From positions 263,355,863 through 263,419,862 of the forward strand of contig CP136064.1 of the NCBI GenBank assembly GCA_032622095.1: a stretch of DNA of 64,000 nucleotides, read 5' to 3'. Position 1 is the stretch's first letter, and every line of letters begins with the position of its first letter. The translations under genes were made by a program, and so were the position numbers. Positions 23,399 to 34,730 of this stretch are shown here, one piece after another. Origin of the DNA: Siphonodentalium dalli. Lineage: Eukaryota > Mollusca > Scaphopoda > Gadilida > Siphonodentaliidae. The notes beneath the pieces were generated by a model, which had not been told where the DNA came from, ran no database searches, and saw nothing but the letters and a program-made list of their open reading frames with translations.

Positions 23399-23841
23399 AT
23401 ATAGAAACTTCCCAGAAGGGAAAAAGTAACTAAAACCAATGTTAATTTTATGCGATAGATACTTCCCAGAAGATGAGGCATAAGCAGAATGAGGTCTCCA
23501 GAGGGTGAATTTGGTGATGCTAGCCCGCTGTGCGGGATAGCCATCACTAAATTCACCCTCTGGGGACCTCATTCTGCAATTGACAGACATGCTATTTGCA
23601 GGCTTGGTTGGCCTATTACTGAACAGGATTAGTCAAACACACACAGGCTATATAAATGTTTACAACCAGGTTCTATATGAACTACTTTTTTTGTAGACTT
23701 CTCTTGTGTATCTTAATGAATCAGAAATTCTTCCTCACTTATGGTTACAAAAATATCCTCCGTGTACACAAAAGTCACCTATATAATGTAATCTCAAGCA
23801 GGGACTACTGTGAAATTAATTATTAAGAATTTATAATTTAA

Positions 23842-24066
23842 AGGGGTACTGTGCATTAAATCCGGCCATTTATGGGACCATCTCCTTTTATACTCAACAT
23901 AATATATCGAGTCATAACTCATTTTCATTATAAATACCATGTTGTTTTCATAGTTCATGTATTTGCTCTAACCCATGGCTGAAATTCATTCATGTATTGC
24001 ATATATTATGTTGAGTATAAAAAGAGATGGTCCTATAAATGGCTGTATTTAGTGTACAGTACCCCT
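23842..24066. mobile_element. TTAA-flanked palindromic MITE
   Basis: TTAA at 23838 and 24067, ends AGGGGTACTGTGCATTAAAT and a matching complement; internal arms GGACCATCTC-TTTTATACTC pair with their complement. Family of 9906-10488. Confidence 0.92.
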
Positions 24067-24269
24067 TTAATCATAAGCAGTTAATTCATATAATAATGTG
24101 AAACAAATGCTTGTCACTTAATTAGCCATTAATGTTATTTCTCAATAACCTTAATCAGTGTCCATCACCCTCACAACAGCATGTAAGAAAATCTAACGTT
24201 TTTTTTACCAACACTGGGATTAAATTATAAGAATGAACTCGCTCATAGCGCGTAATATAATTTGTTATC

Positions 24270-24745
24270 AAACTTTTCAGTTATAACTGCATAACCTTAA
24301 TTGAAACAAGAGTTAATAACCCTTCCATGAATGGAACTTCCTGAAATTTTGCGAAAACCCTGTGCCAATGCATTCTCTTATATATGCGATAGGGCCCTGT
24401 GAATCGGGGATTTTCATTTTGAATCGAATCGAATAGGGTAATAGATTCGAATCTCGAATCAAATTGTTATATCAAGTAAATCAATAGTGAAGAGGTGGAA
24501 CAGTTTGGGAAACACTTAAATTGGTAGCTGTTACGATCCGAAAACCTATTAATAACTGATCACCAGTGGATTGTATATTACCTAACAATATTAATGCGTC
24601 TTCTGCACAATATGCATGCATCTCATTTTCCTCATAAATACTGATGGATGTGAATCATGGAATGCGGTGAGTGGTGGGTGGGGAGTAAATCTTTATAATG
24701 TGCTTTTCAAAATTGTCGCTGCCATTTGAATTGTATCATGGCAGT
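24270..24745. repeat. Segmental duplication, copy 1
   Basis: Matches 25555-25908 plus 26465-26605. It begins with the left half of a B-type element (TTCCATGAATGG-ACTTCC to TATATATGCGA), which runs into GGCCCTGTGAATCGGGG, hAT-like sequence with GAATCGAATCGAAT repeats. Confidence 0.85.
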
Positions 24746-24755
24746 ATACTATGAA

Positions 24756-25555
24756 ACCTTATTTCAGAATAAAGTGGATATTTAACACAATTGAGGCACA
24801 ACATCACATCTTAAATCACTGTCTCTATGTTCTTTAATGTAGTTTTAATGAATATTAGTGCATGAAACGTCTTTTTTATTCAATTATACATTTTATCACA
24901 AGTTTTAAAGTTTACCACGTGCCCTAGAAATTTAATCTCAATTTGTTCAAAAGTTTTGTCACTTGTTTTTTCAGGAATAAACTAAAGTTAGTAATTACAT
25001 CGTATAAATATACACATGAATAACCTAATGTTAGTAATTACATGTACATCCTATAATATTCTCATTACTAAACTAAAGTTAGTAACTTAATCATTTAAAT
25101 ATACACATGAATAACCTAAAGTTTGTAATTACATGTACATCCTATAATATTCTCATTACTAAACTAAAGTTAGTAACTTAATCATTTAAATATACACATG
25201 AATAACCTAAAGATAGTATTTACAGCATATATATATATACTCACAAATAACCTAAAGTTGATGTCTACTACATTATTGCATCATATGAATATATTCTCTT
25301 GAATAACCTAAACTTAATATTTACATCATACTAGTATAAATATACACATGAATAACCTAAACTTAGTAATTACACCATATAAATATTTTCATAATTAACT
25401 TAAAGTTAGTTACATAATATAACGTTGAGATTATTGAATTTTAAGATCTATATTTTTAGTATTGTTTACTATTCATAAAAATAAATTTTGGTGTTCATAA
25501 GAATATCATGTCATATCCTATAATTTTGAATGCAATCCATGACCCTTTGTAGTAA
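24756..25555. repeat. Dispersed duplication, copy 2
   Basis: Counterpart of 14941-15990, with further internal duplication of the ATTCTCATTACTAAACTAAA block. It carries the empty TTAA site at 25441-25444. Confidence 0.85.
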
Positions 25556-26605
25556 CTTTTCAGTTATAACTGCATAACCTCAATTGAAACACGAGTTATT
25601 AACCCTTCCATGACTGGAGCTTCATGAAATTTTGCGAAAACCCTGTGCCAATGCATTCTCTTATATATGCGATATGGCCCTGTGAATCGGGGATTTTCAT
25701 TTTGAATCGAATCACGAATCGAATTGGGTAATAGATTCGAAAATGCATCGAATCTCGTATCAAATTGTTATATCAAGTAAATCAATAGTGAAGAGGTGGA
25801 ACAGTTTGGGAAACACTTAAATTGGTAGCTGTTACGATCCGAAAACCTATTAATAACTGATCGCAAGTGGATTGTATATTACCTAACCATATTAATGCAT
25901 CTTCTGCACAGGGACCAGCCGAGGGGGGCGACATAATAATAGTTATAGTATAATATAGGACCATGACATAGGGTATACATTTGGCACTTAGAATGCCATA
26001 TGATGAATATATTGTCCAACTTGGTTTTGTCTTAATTAGTGTATTGACACCTGTTATTCAATCCATTAATGGCCATAGTGGGGCCCTAGTTATCACAACT
26101 GTGTACCATGGACACTCCAAGGTAGATTGTTATGAAATTAAACACACAAGTCAGTATATGTCACACCTACTGAAGCCTGTTGTATTGCTGGTGGATTAAG
26201 CTGAGAGTTTATTTGGTGGTGTAAATGATCATAATATAGGATCAATACTTATTTTGCTATAATCAATAATTTTGTGTTTACTATTACAAATTATTTACTA
26301 AACAGCCTAGTTTTAACCCCCAAAAAAGAAAACAATCCGGTAATATAATTGATAATTGAGACTTTGAGTCTCCCCACTTCTCCCTATTTTCCCCTGACTT
26401 CTCCCTAAAATCTCCAGAGGGAGAAGTCACTTCTCCCTAAAATTTGACCCCTGGCTGGTCCCTGCTTCTGCACAATATGCATGCATCTCATTTTCCTCAT
26501 AAATACTGATGGACGTGAATCATGGAATGCGGTGAGTGGTGGATGGGGAGTAACTCTTTATAATGTGCTTTCAAAATTGTCGCTGCCATTTGAATTGTAT
26601 CATGC
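25555..26605. repeat. Segmental duplication, copy 2, with insertion
   Basis: Second copy of 24270-24745, interrupted at CTTCTGCA by the element at 25909-26464. Confidence 0.88.
25909..26464. mobile_element. hAT-type element, 556 bp, with proven empty site
   Basis: Ends CAGGGACCAGCC and GGCTGGTCCCTG, flanked by an exact 8-bp duplication CTTCTGCA (25901-25908, 26465-26472). The paralogous site near 24600 has CTTCTGCA once. TIR and 8-bp duplication are standard for hAT. No transposase inside; a CTTCTCCCT-rich segment lies at 26370-26440. Confidence 0.93.
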
Positions 26606-26648
26606 TGAACTTCTTGACCAATGGCATGGGATGGAGACTTTTATCTAT

Positions 26649-27169
26649 TAATAGACCTCCATATTATTTAATTAATTATAATCTCAGTAAGAATGATGTA
26701 AACCAAGCATGACTCCGGGATTTCAGGCATTGAATGTCACAAGGGAATTACAGCCAAACTCATTCGGCAAACCTCACAAGCAAGCCTTGAAATAGTGTGT
26801 CTGTCATTTGCAGAATGAGGTCCCCAGAGGGTGAATTTAGTGATGCTACCCATCGCATAGTGGGCTAGCATTACCAAATTCACCCTCTGGGAACCTCATT
26901 CTGCTTACACCTCAGCAGAATGAAGTTCCCAGAGGGTGAATTTGGTGATGCTAGCCCGCTATGCGGGGGTAGCATCACTAAATTCACCCTCTGGGGACCT
27001 CATTCTGCAAATGACAGACACACTATTTCAAGGCTTGCTTGTGAGGTTTGCCGAATGAGTTTGGCTGTAATTCCCTTGTGACATTCAATGCCTGAAATCC
27101 CGGAGTCATGCTTGGTTTACGTCATTCTTACTGAGATTATAATTAATTAAATAATATGGAGGTCTATTA
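26649..27169. repeat. Long palindrome around an A-type element
   Basis: Arms of about 130 bp (26649-26780 and 27038-27169) are nearly exact complements, reading AATAGACCTCCATATTATTT at the outer end and CGGCAAACCTCACAAG next to the A element (26781-27037, two-hairpin form). Other A copies lack these arms. Confidence 0.92.
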
Positions 27170-27402
27170 TTATATCATTTGCAGTGTTATCTGTATATGC
27201 ATGCCGGACTCCAATGAAACCTCCCGTATTACCATGTATATACTTTTCCGATATCATTATATTTGTATTATAGTCGCCTTATATGCTGCTTGCAAATTTC
27301 TAAGAATGAAATATTGAATATATAAATGTATAAGTGCATAAATTTCGCAAACACGTGCGACTAATTATGCATGTTTTTATCGTTCATCTGTTGTGTTTTC
27401 AG

Positions 27403-27534
27403 AGTATGAAGACATTCCATCCGAGGATCTGTCTCCAGGTGACATCATCGAGATTCCGAGATACGGCTGTGTGATGCAATGTGATGCCGTGCTCATAACC
27501 GGGAACTGTATTGTCAACGAAAGCATGCTTACAG
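27403..27534 (+). CDS. ATP13A3: ATP13A3-like exon 3: A domain, first part
   Basis: Acceptor TGTGTTTTCAG, donor ACAG/GTTTGT; phase 1 in, phase 1 out. The product reads [17 protein letters not shown], then [28 protein letters not shown] and ESMLTG are standard actuator-domain motifs of P-type ATPases; the last residues are the TG of the TGES loop, which is completed in exon 4. TGES performs dephosphorylation of the phosphorylated intermediate. A TTAA element starts only 5 nt after the donor GT (TTAA at 27540). Confidence 0.95.
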
Positions 27535-27543
27535 GTTTGTTAA

Positions 27544-27747
27544 CCCTTTGAGTGCCAGGGGCCGATCTCATCGTCCCTAAACCTACAAAATAAGTCTGTT
27601 AAAGAATATAAGAATAAATTATTAAAATTGTAAAAAAAAAAAAAATTGTTAGGCCAATGCATTCTCTTATATATGCGAGGCGACCTATGGTCGACTCACA
27701 TATATAAGAGAATGCATTGGCACAGGGCCGTTCTGTTGGGTAAAGGG
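27544..27747. mobile_element. TTAA-flanked element with B hairpin
   Basis: TTAA at 27540 and 27748, ends CCCTTTGAGTGCC and GTAAAGGG. It contains a B hairpin at 27654-27720 after the AAAGAATATAAG-poly-A tract. It begins a few bases into intron 3. Confidence 0.88.
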
Positions 27748-27837
27748 TTAACGTCATTGGTTGATTATGCCGGTTGACGTTGTGGCTCACCAGTTAGACC
27801 CAAGCTGTTATAAGCTCCCAACATTATTAGAGATAGA

Positions 27838-28285
27838 CAAGCCTTGTAATAGTGCGTCTGTCATTTGCAGAATGAGACCCCCAGATGGTGAATTTTGTGA
27901 TGCTATACAGCACAGAGGGCTAGCATCACCAAATTCACTCTCTGGGGACCTCATTCTGCTTAGGCCTCAACTGCTATGGGAGAACTGAGATCAGATTGAA
28001 GTTCCCCAGTTGAAGGTGGTGATGTTCACCCATTATAATTAGTCACCTCAATTATACAGTTTATCTTTTACAAATTAGGGGACATAGAAACTGGACAAAA
28101 GGGAAAAAGTAACTAAAAACAATGTTAATTTGAGACTATAGATATTTCCCAGAAGATGAGGCCTAAGCAGAATGATGTCCTCTGATGGTGAATTTGGTGA
28201 TGGTAGCCCATTTTGCAGGGCAGCATCACTAAGTTCACCCTCTGGGGACCTCATTCCAAAAATGACAGACACTATTTAAAGGCTG
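27838..28285. mobile_element. A-type element, long form
   Basis: Complete long form: cores at both ends, spacer with CAGTTGAAGGTGGTGATGTTC and AAAAGTAACTAAAAACAATG. Terminal repeats are slightly decayed (CAAGCCTTGTAATAG; TATTTAAAGGCTG). Confidence 0.88.
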
Positions 28286-29134
28286 CATGTAATTGTTGAT
28301 GAAGCAACTTGCTTACCAAACAATTGAGGATATTAGTCTACAGTAATGCTCTAAGTAATCGACTTCTTAACCACAGCAGAATTATAGGTAACTTTTCAGG
28401 ATTTGGTCGGAAATATGGCTTGTTGACATTCATCGGAAAGCTCTCCCAGCTTTTATTCCTACAATTTTTGGTCAATGTTTTTTAATCTTGGCACTGATAT
28501 TTAGTACCATGGGAACCTGTGCACCTGCGATTATGATGTCTGTCCGACTTTTTTTTTGTGGAGTTATTCCCCTTTTTCGACTTAGAACATTTTCGCAACA
28601 TGCATAATTTTGTCCGAGCTTTTATTCCTACGTTTTTTTTTTTTTTATTATTATTGTATATTTTTTTATTTTTTTTAGTAGTGGTATGTTATCTGAGAAG
28701 CTCATTTTCGGTCAGAAACTCCAGCAACTGTGATTGAACAACATAATTATTCATTATTCTTGTTGTGTTTTTCCAACTATTAAATTTTTAATTTGTTATC
28801 AAATTAATCCCTGACTATTTATTAATATTGATATCCTCGGCCTGCACCATGGAGGGGAGGGACCCTTGGTATGCCATTCCACATTGCAAAAAAAAAAAAA
28901 AAATCCCTACCTACCTACCCACCTGAAAATTTTTGGGTAGAGGTGTTGACAAACAATTTATTAATTTTGGCCTGAGGGAGGGAGGCTATATATTTTGATT
29001 TTTTCTCCAAATCTGGAAAACATACTTCAGAAACAAACAAATTCATTTTCGTTGTTCAAATCCAATATTTCTAACAAAATATTTTAAAAAATGTTAGACA
29101 AGGTTTCCTCAAGTTGTCATACTGTTAATTTTAG
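28286..29134. other. Intron 3 remainder
   Basis: One arm of a C-type element (about 28341-28445), poly-T and TTATTATTATT near 28630-28680, a run of 15 A at 28889, CTACC repeats, and a segment similar to 44830-45010 (GTCCGAGCT-TTATTCCTAC; GACTTTTTTT-GTGGAG). No coding sign. Confidence 0.6.
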
Positions 29135-29308
29135 GTGAGAGCGTTCCTGTTACGAAGACTCCACTGCCAAACCCAAAGCTTTCCAATCTACCAGATAAGG
29201 CACTACACATGAAAGAACATGCAAAGAATATACTGTTCTGCGGAACCCATGTCATACAGACCCGTTACTATGGTAACCAGAAAGTCAAGGCTGTTGTATT
29301 GCGAACAG
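29135..29308 (+). CDS. ATP13A3: ATP13A3-like exon 4: A domain with TGES completion
   Basis: Acceptor AATTTTAG, donor ACAG/GTATGT; phase 1 to phase 1, 174 nt. It completes TGES (TG/ES at the junction) and continues VPVTKTPLPN, then HAKNILFCGTHVIQTR and KVKAVVLRTG. The VPVTKTPLP run and the F-CGT-VIQ strand are diagnostic of P5B actuator domains. The linker between these motifs is shorter than in human ATP13A3 and has no cysteine-rich or charged insert. Confidence 0.96.
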
Positions 29309-30155
29309 GTATGTTATCTTTTTTTTAAAGGGACATGAGGCAGTGGGTAATTGTGAAATATCAAATAGGTTTGTAAAATCATCATAAAAGATGCATAATC
29401 CGATTAAGTGCCCCTCAATTTCTATTATTTTTCACCATCAAGAATTATTAGTGGCCCAGTAAAAAGTCGACGAGCTGATTGTCTCAGACAAAATTGCGGA
29501 TGAAGATGGATAACTCTAAAATAAAGAGGCTTTGTGTTGACAATAAGGCCAAATTTCGTCAGACCACATGTTGATAAATAACACGTTTCTGGAAATTTTA
29601 TACTATAGTTGACACAGGTTAGCATTATTTTTGGGCAATTAATCGATTCTGATAACTGAAGCGTCATTTCTAAAAATTGTTGTGTTGGAATCTGATTATA
29701 TGGGGACCATCAAATTCAGATTGAGTACCTTTAAGAAGAACATTGAAATATAGATAGACCTTGTTCTTCCATTTATTAGTTATAACTATCTAGTGACAAG
29801 ATTTCTCATGTTGAAACCATTGTCATGTAAACATTACTGTTGCAGTGAAAGACATTTTATCAGCAAACATCGCCAAATGCATATCAAATGTTTAGTTGAA
29901 ATTCTGTGTTGTACAAACGCAATACTTTTGATACTAACTATAATAGCAATTTAAATGCTCATTCAGTTGTGATTTTAGCTTGGTTTTCGGATTAAAAAAA
30001 ATATATAGAGTATAGTATATATTTATTATCCAATTTCAATTATAAGAATGTGACACACAGGAACAAATTCCAGACTTAAAATAAGTCTTGAAGATTTTAT
30101 GTCTCTCCGTGTTGTTCTAGAATATAACGCTTGAAATGTTTTTCTCTTTTTTCAG
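29309..30155. other. Intron 4
   Basis: AT-rich, no repeat or exon recognised. Minus-strand open frames here have no family pattern. Confidence 0.5.
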
Positions 30156-30301
30156 GATTTTCCACGTTGAAAGGTGATTTGGTTCGGGCAATTATGTTTC
30201 CGAAGCCTGTGGACTTTAAGTTTAACAGAGATACATACTTCTTCATTCTCATCTTGGCGGGAATCGCTTTTCTCGGCTTCATCTACACTATTGTGCTCAT
30301 G
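30156..30301 (+). CDS. ATP13A3: ATP13A3-like exon 5: end of A domain and M3
   Basis: Acceptor TTTTTTCAG, donor ATG/GTTAGT; phase 1 to phase 0. It codes for FSTLKGDLVRAIMFPKPVDF, the typical end of the A domain and the approach to M3, then a strongly hydrophobic segment (about residues 30-48 of the exon) that is M3. The FST-KG-LVR-I--PKP pattern is very well conserved in ATP13A proteins. Confidence 0.96.
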
Positions 30302-30972
30302 GTTAGTTAGATTGTAATAGCTTTAATTTAGACTTTAGTCATGAAGTTAAATAGTCTCCACAAAGACAAATGCCAAAATTCTAGTTGTCAGTCCTGTACT
30401 AGTCCTATAACTTAACCAAATTATGCCATACTAGTCCATTATTGTGTCAATCAACGCGTCTGTCGGTAGACACAACTTTTTTCCGAGCTTGTATTTCTTT
30501 ATTTTATCATCAATTCCTTTGAAATTTGACACAGATCCCGAAGAGAATATGGCCATGCGAATCAATTTCAAAATAGTTTGTCTGCAGGATTCCAGGAGTT
30601 GCAGGTCACAAGGGAATTTCATACACAATCACTTTATGAACCTTGCCAGCTTCCACTTTGTATAGTACCACAAGTCAGAGTTCAAAATTATACAAAAAGG
30701 TAGATTTTAGTATACAGTATGGAAACGGACGAAGCTTGCAGAAAATGTAAATTTGGATTAACGTTAAACATAGTTGCTCCCCATCCACCATTCTCTGCTG
30801 TTGTCCATCTGTAGTTATGACGAAAAATAGGATCTCTTTAATATCTGCATGATGTTTTTGGTTCGCTACACAATTATGATTATGATCGGAAGATTGTTTT
30901 ATTTTATTACCCCAATTTGCAGGGTTTTGCTATTTGCTTTGTATATTATTAGTATTATATAACTAATTAATT
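30302..30972. other. Intron 5, first part
   Basis: Contains a short CCGTC-family-like segment (ACACAACTTTTTTCCGAGC). Nothing else was recognised. Confidence 0.5.
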
Positions 30973-31147
30973 ACATTAATATCCTAAATAATCAACTCCT
31001 TAACCACTGCTGAATTATGAGTAACTTTTCAGGATTTCAGTGAGGACTTTCCGATGAATGGCAACAAGCCATATTTCTGACTAAATCCTGAAAAGTTACC
31101 CATAATTCTATTGTGGTTAAGGAGTCGATTATTTAGGACATTACTGT
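30973..31147. mobile_element. C-type element, degenerate
   Basis: Arms ATATCCTAAATAATCAACTC and complement, with GCAACAAGCCATATTTC in the right arm; the centre is shortened. Ends 35 nt before exon 6. Confidence 0.85.
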
Positions 31148-31182
31148 GTGCTCAGGCAAGCCTCAAATTTGGTTTCTTGCAG

Positions 31183-31383
31183 CTGCAGGATGAACGAACT
31201 ATCGGCGTTATCATCATTCGCTCCCTTGATCTCATCACCATCACTGTACCTCCTGCGCTTCCGGCTGCTCTCACTGTTGGAATAGTGTTTGCTCAGCGTC
31301 GTCTCAGAAAGAATCTAATATATTGTATCAGTCCACGGTGTATAAACATCTGTGGATCTATAAATGCTGTCTGTTTTGATAAG
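31183..31383 (+). CDS. ATP13A3: ATP13A3-like exon 6: M4 with PPALP and start of P domain
   Basis: Phase 0 to phase 0, 67 codons, donor AAG/GTGAGT. Key parts are [20 protein letters not shown], the M4 segment whose PPALP kink distinguishes P5B from P5A (PPELP), then [19 protein letters not shown] and VCFDK, where the Asp is the phosphorylated residue (DKTGT split with exon 7). The start was placed after TTTCTTGCAG; a second AG six bases on (CTGCAG) keeps the frame and would remove two residues (LQ). The acceptor lies only about 35 nt after a C-type hairpin element. Confidence 0.95.
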
Positions 31384-31389
31384 GTGAGT

Positions 31390-32045
31390 AGGGGCCTGTG
31401 AAGCTTTGAGTATTCGATTTGATTCGAAATCATCACAAAGCTTCGATTCGATACGATTTGATATCGTTGTATTTAAAATTATGAATACTGGGGTTTGGTT
31501 TTCAAATGAAATATGTGCAAGAGTATATTTCGCGCTAACAAACGCAGATGGCTACAAATCGCGACACTTCCGGATCTCGCACAAATTCGAAGTCTAAAAC
31601 ATACAAAGTTAATGTCATACCACATCAGGGGCACCTCTCGTCCTCAACTTAACACCACCATAATAAAGAATAATAAAATGTAGACATATTTTGTTCTTAT
31701 AGTGACTCATGTCTATCATAAATATTGCGTAGATAGCATGCTATCGCCAAGAGCTGCACAGTGTTATGTAAACAAAAGGCAATGTATGTTACATACTTTG
31801 GTGTTTTATTTAATATTACATAACACAGCATAGATCTTGAAGATAACATGCTATTTAGGCGATATTTTTGATTGGTATAGGGCACTGTAGGCATATTTTC
31901 TATATTTCTATATTTTAACATTCTTTCTGCTTACTAGACACAAGTATCATGGTTTCATCGATTGTTTATATATTTACAGAATTACCCAGTATTCGATTTG
32001 AATTTGGTTCGAACATTTTGGTTTCAAAATCATTCAAATATTTTG
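31390..32045. other. Intron 6, GATTCGAAT-rich block
   Basis: Starts GGGGCCTGTGAAGC and has many TTCGAT/ATCGAA words at both ends, like the hAT-type ends at 24394 and 39210, and a middle part related to the element at 4113-5821 (TGTTATGTAAACAAAAG). Likely a transposon remnant; no clean target duplication could be fixed. Confidence 0.45.
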
Positions 32046-32960
32046 AAGGTGACAACTAGGTATTGTAATCGAAGGTGACAGCTAGGTATTGTAATCGAAG
32101 GTGACAGCTAGGTATTGTAATCGAAGGTGACAGCTATGTATTGTAACTGCTGTCCTACCATTCTCAGTGAAGGTGACCGCTAGGTATTGTAACTGCTGTC
32201 CTGCCATTCTCAGTGAAGGTGACAGCTAGGTATTGTAATCGAAGGTGACAGCTAGGTATTGTAATCGAAGGTGACCGCTAGGTATTGTAACTGCTGTCCT
32301 GCCATTCTCAGTGAAGGTGACAGCTAGGTATTGTAATCGAAGGTGACAGCTAGGTATTGTAATCGAAGGTGACAGCTAGGTATTGTAATCGAAGGTGACA
32401 GCTAGGTATTGTAATCGAAGGTGACAGCTAGGTATTGTAATCGAAGGTGACAACTAGGTATTGTAATCAAAGGTGACAGCTAGGTATTGTAATCGAAGGT
32501 GATAGCTAGGTATTGTAATCGAAGGTGACAGCTAGGTATTGTAATCGAAGGTGACCGCTAGGTATTGTAATCGAAGGTGACAGCTAGGTATTGTAACTGC
32601 TGTCCTACCATTCTCAGTGAAGGTGACAGCTAGGTATTGTAATCGAAGGTGACAGCTAGGTATTGTAATCGAAGGTGACAGCTAGGTATTGTAACTGCTG
32701 TCCTACCATTCTCAGTGAAGGTGACAGCTAGGTATTGTAATCGAAGGTGACAGCTAGGTATTGTAATCGAAGGTGACAGCTAGGTATTGTAATCGAAGGT
32801 GACAACTAGGTATTGTAATCAAAGGTGACAGCTAGGTATTGTAATCGAAGGTGACAGCTAGGTATTGTAATCGAAGTTGACAGCTAGGTATTGTAATCGA
32901 AGGTGACAGCTAGGTGTTGTAATATTTCGAAGGTGACAGGGGCCGGTGACAGCTAGGTAT
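32046..32960. repeat. Mixed 26-bp and 46-bp minisatellite
   Basis: Two alternating units: GAAGGTGACAGCTAGGTATT-GTAATC (26 bp) and the same start extended by GTAACTGCTGTCCTACCATT-CTCAGT (46 bp). About 30 units, mostly the short one, in irregular order. Confidence 0.93.
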
Positions 32961-33397
32961 TGTAACTGCTCTTCTACCATTCTCAGTTCATATTTCGAAT
33001 ACATTATGCCCCGATTCAGAAACTGATTGCAGGTAAAGTGAACTTGAGAATTGTGAAATAATTTCTGTGAATTCACTGAATTGTTGCCTTTTAAACCGCG
33101 CTGGTAATGGGCGAGAATTGCACCTAGGAGAGAGGAGAATAAGGATATGGGTATATCCATATAATTCTTGGCCACATGTACCGACTAGTCGACTTCAACT
33201 CGACTTTTGGGAGTCGACTCCAGAATCCTAGAGTCGTTTCAACACTAAGTTTAAGTTGGATTAATTGCAGAGATTAACCACCCAGCCAGCGATATAGACT
33301 TTGGCGAACTAGACTAATATATAATTCATTCAGTCAGACAACCACATGCTCCACCTATATAGCTGAAGACAGCATTGATTTATCATGGTCTCATTGG
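32961..33397. other. Intron 6 spacer
   Basis: Includes GAGTCGACT-type palindromic words around 33185-33235 but no identifiable element. Confidence 0.5.
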
Positions 33398-33601
33398 CAA
33401 GCCTTGAAATAGGGTGTCTGTCATTTGCAGAATGAGGTCCCCAGAGGGTGAATTTAGTGATGCTACCCCGCATAGACCTCAGCAGAATGAGGTTCCCAGA
33501 GGGTAAATTTGGTGATGCTAGCCCACTATGCGGGGTAGCATCACTAAATTCACCCTCTGGGGACCTCATTCTGCAAATGACAGACACTATTTCAAGGCTT
33601 G
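33398..33601. mobile_element. A-type element, two-hairpin form, shortened
   Basis: CAAGCCTTGAAATAG ends. Flanks are unusual: CATGGTCTCATTGG before and CATGGTCTCATTTGG after, a 14-15 bp direct repeat rather than 8 bp. Confidence 0.9.
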
Positions 33602-34069
33602 CATGGTCTCATTTGGAAGTTATGTCCTACATCTCATGCAATACTCATGCATTTACTCAGCAATACACATGAAAAAACAGCATGTCACATTCCTTAATAT
33701 GCAAACAACTTGATTTAAAAATAAAGTTGTTTGGAGTTCTGGAGTTGACTTAGAATCAGTCTAAGTAAACTTAGCGTACATTTGCTCCCAGATTCGTGCA
33801 CGGTATGAGCGCGTTTAGCAATTGTACTTCGAAATTCATTTACGACTGACTTAGAATGTGTTTTCCGATTATTTCCCCATTCGGCAAACCTTGCCAGTCT
33901 CTGTACCATATACTGTAGTACTTTACCATAAGGTCACGGGTCGATGAGTTCATGTTCATACATCTAAAACTACATGTTGACACAAGAGTGTGTCCGACAG
34001 CTTACATAGTGAGAAAGTAATCAAACAACGAGAACGAGGTGAGGGTATATTTTATTGATGTATTGTTTT

Positions 34070-34730
34070 TAGCTCAACTTGACAAAGTCAAGTTTCAGCT
34101 ATTGCCATGGGTTGTTGTCTGTCCGTGCATCTGTCCATCAATAATTTCCTTTGGTACACCCTACAGGCCACATCCCTTATCTGATCATCACCAAACTTCA
34201 TATGGTTCTTCGAGCCATCTTGAATTTCAAATTTGAATCCATCGGCACACCCTGCAGCCAGCACTTATCGGAGAAATGTTTTGAAAATTTACAGGCATAT
34301 TTTGGACCACCTAGATTGGAGCTATCGAATTTGAATGATCTTTAATGAAAAACATGGCCCCGGTAGCGATCTTGAGTTTTACTCTTTGTATGACTAAATC
34401 CTTTGACACAACCTGCAGTCTACATCTTTCATCCGATCATCACCAAACTGTATATGGATCTTCTGGGTGATCACTAGAATGTAACCATCAAATGTTACCA
34501 AACATGACTGCCAGTGGCCTTCTTGGATTTTACTCTTATCATGACTAAATCCATTGGCTCACCCTACATACCATATCACTCATCCGATCGTCACCAAACA
34601 TCATATGATTCTTCAGGGTGACCACTAGATGGGAGCTATCCAAATTATCCAGCAGCCATCTTGGATTTCACATTTGAAATGAAAATAATTTCATCTGCAC
34701 AATACAATCCCTTTACTAAAACCTTTTGAC
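34070..34730. repeat. Repeat made of about 150-bp monomers, copy 2
   Basis: Counterpart of 6862-7560, same order from TAGCTCAAC to CTTTACT, followed in both places (9520 and 34755) by a shared ACTGCTCAGC block. Confidence 0.75.

Larger units (their letters stand above)
18624..23606. mobile_element. A-type element, long form, split by a 4.5-kb insertion
   Basis: Left part 18624-18863 and right part 23402-23606 together make one normal long-form A element; the flanks GTTGGCCA (18616-18623) and GTTGGCCT (23607-23614) are its 8-bp target duplication. The halves join at GGGGATA/TAGAAAC, the sequence found intact in other copies. Confidence 0.92.

Noticed and set aside
31390..32045. Complete hAT element in intron 6
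   Set aside because: The ends look hAT-like, but no matching pair of terminal repeats with an 8-bp duplication could be fixed.
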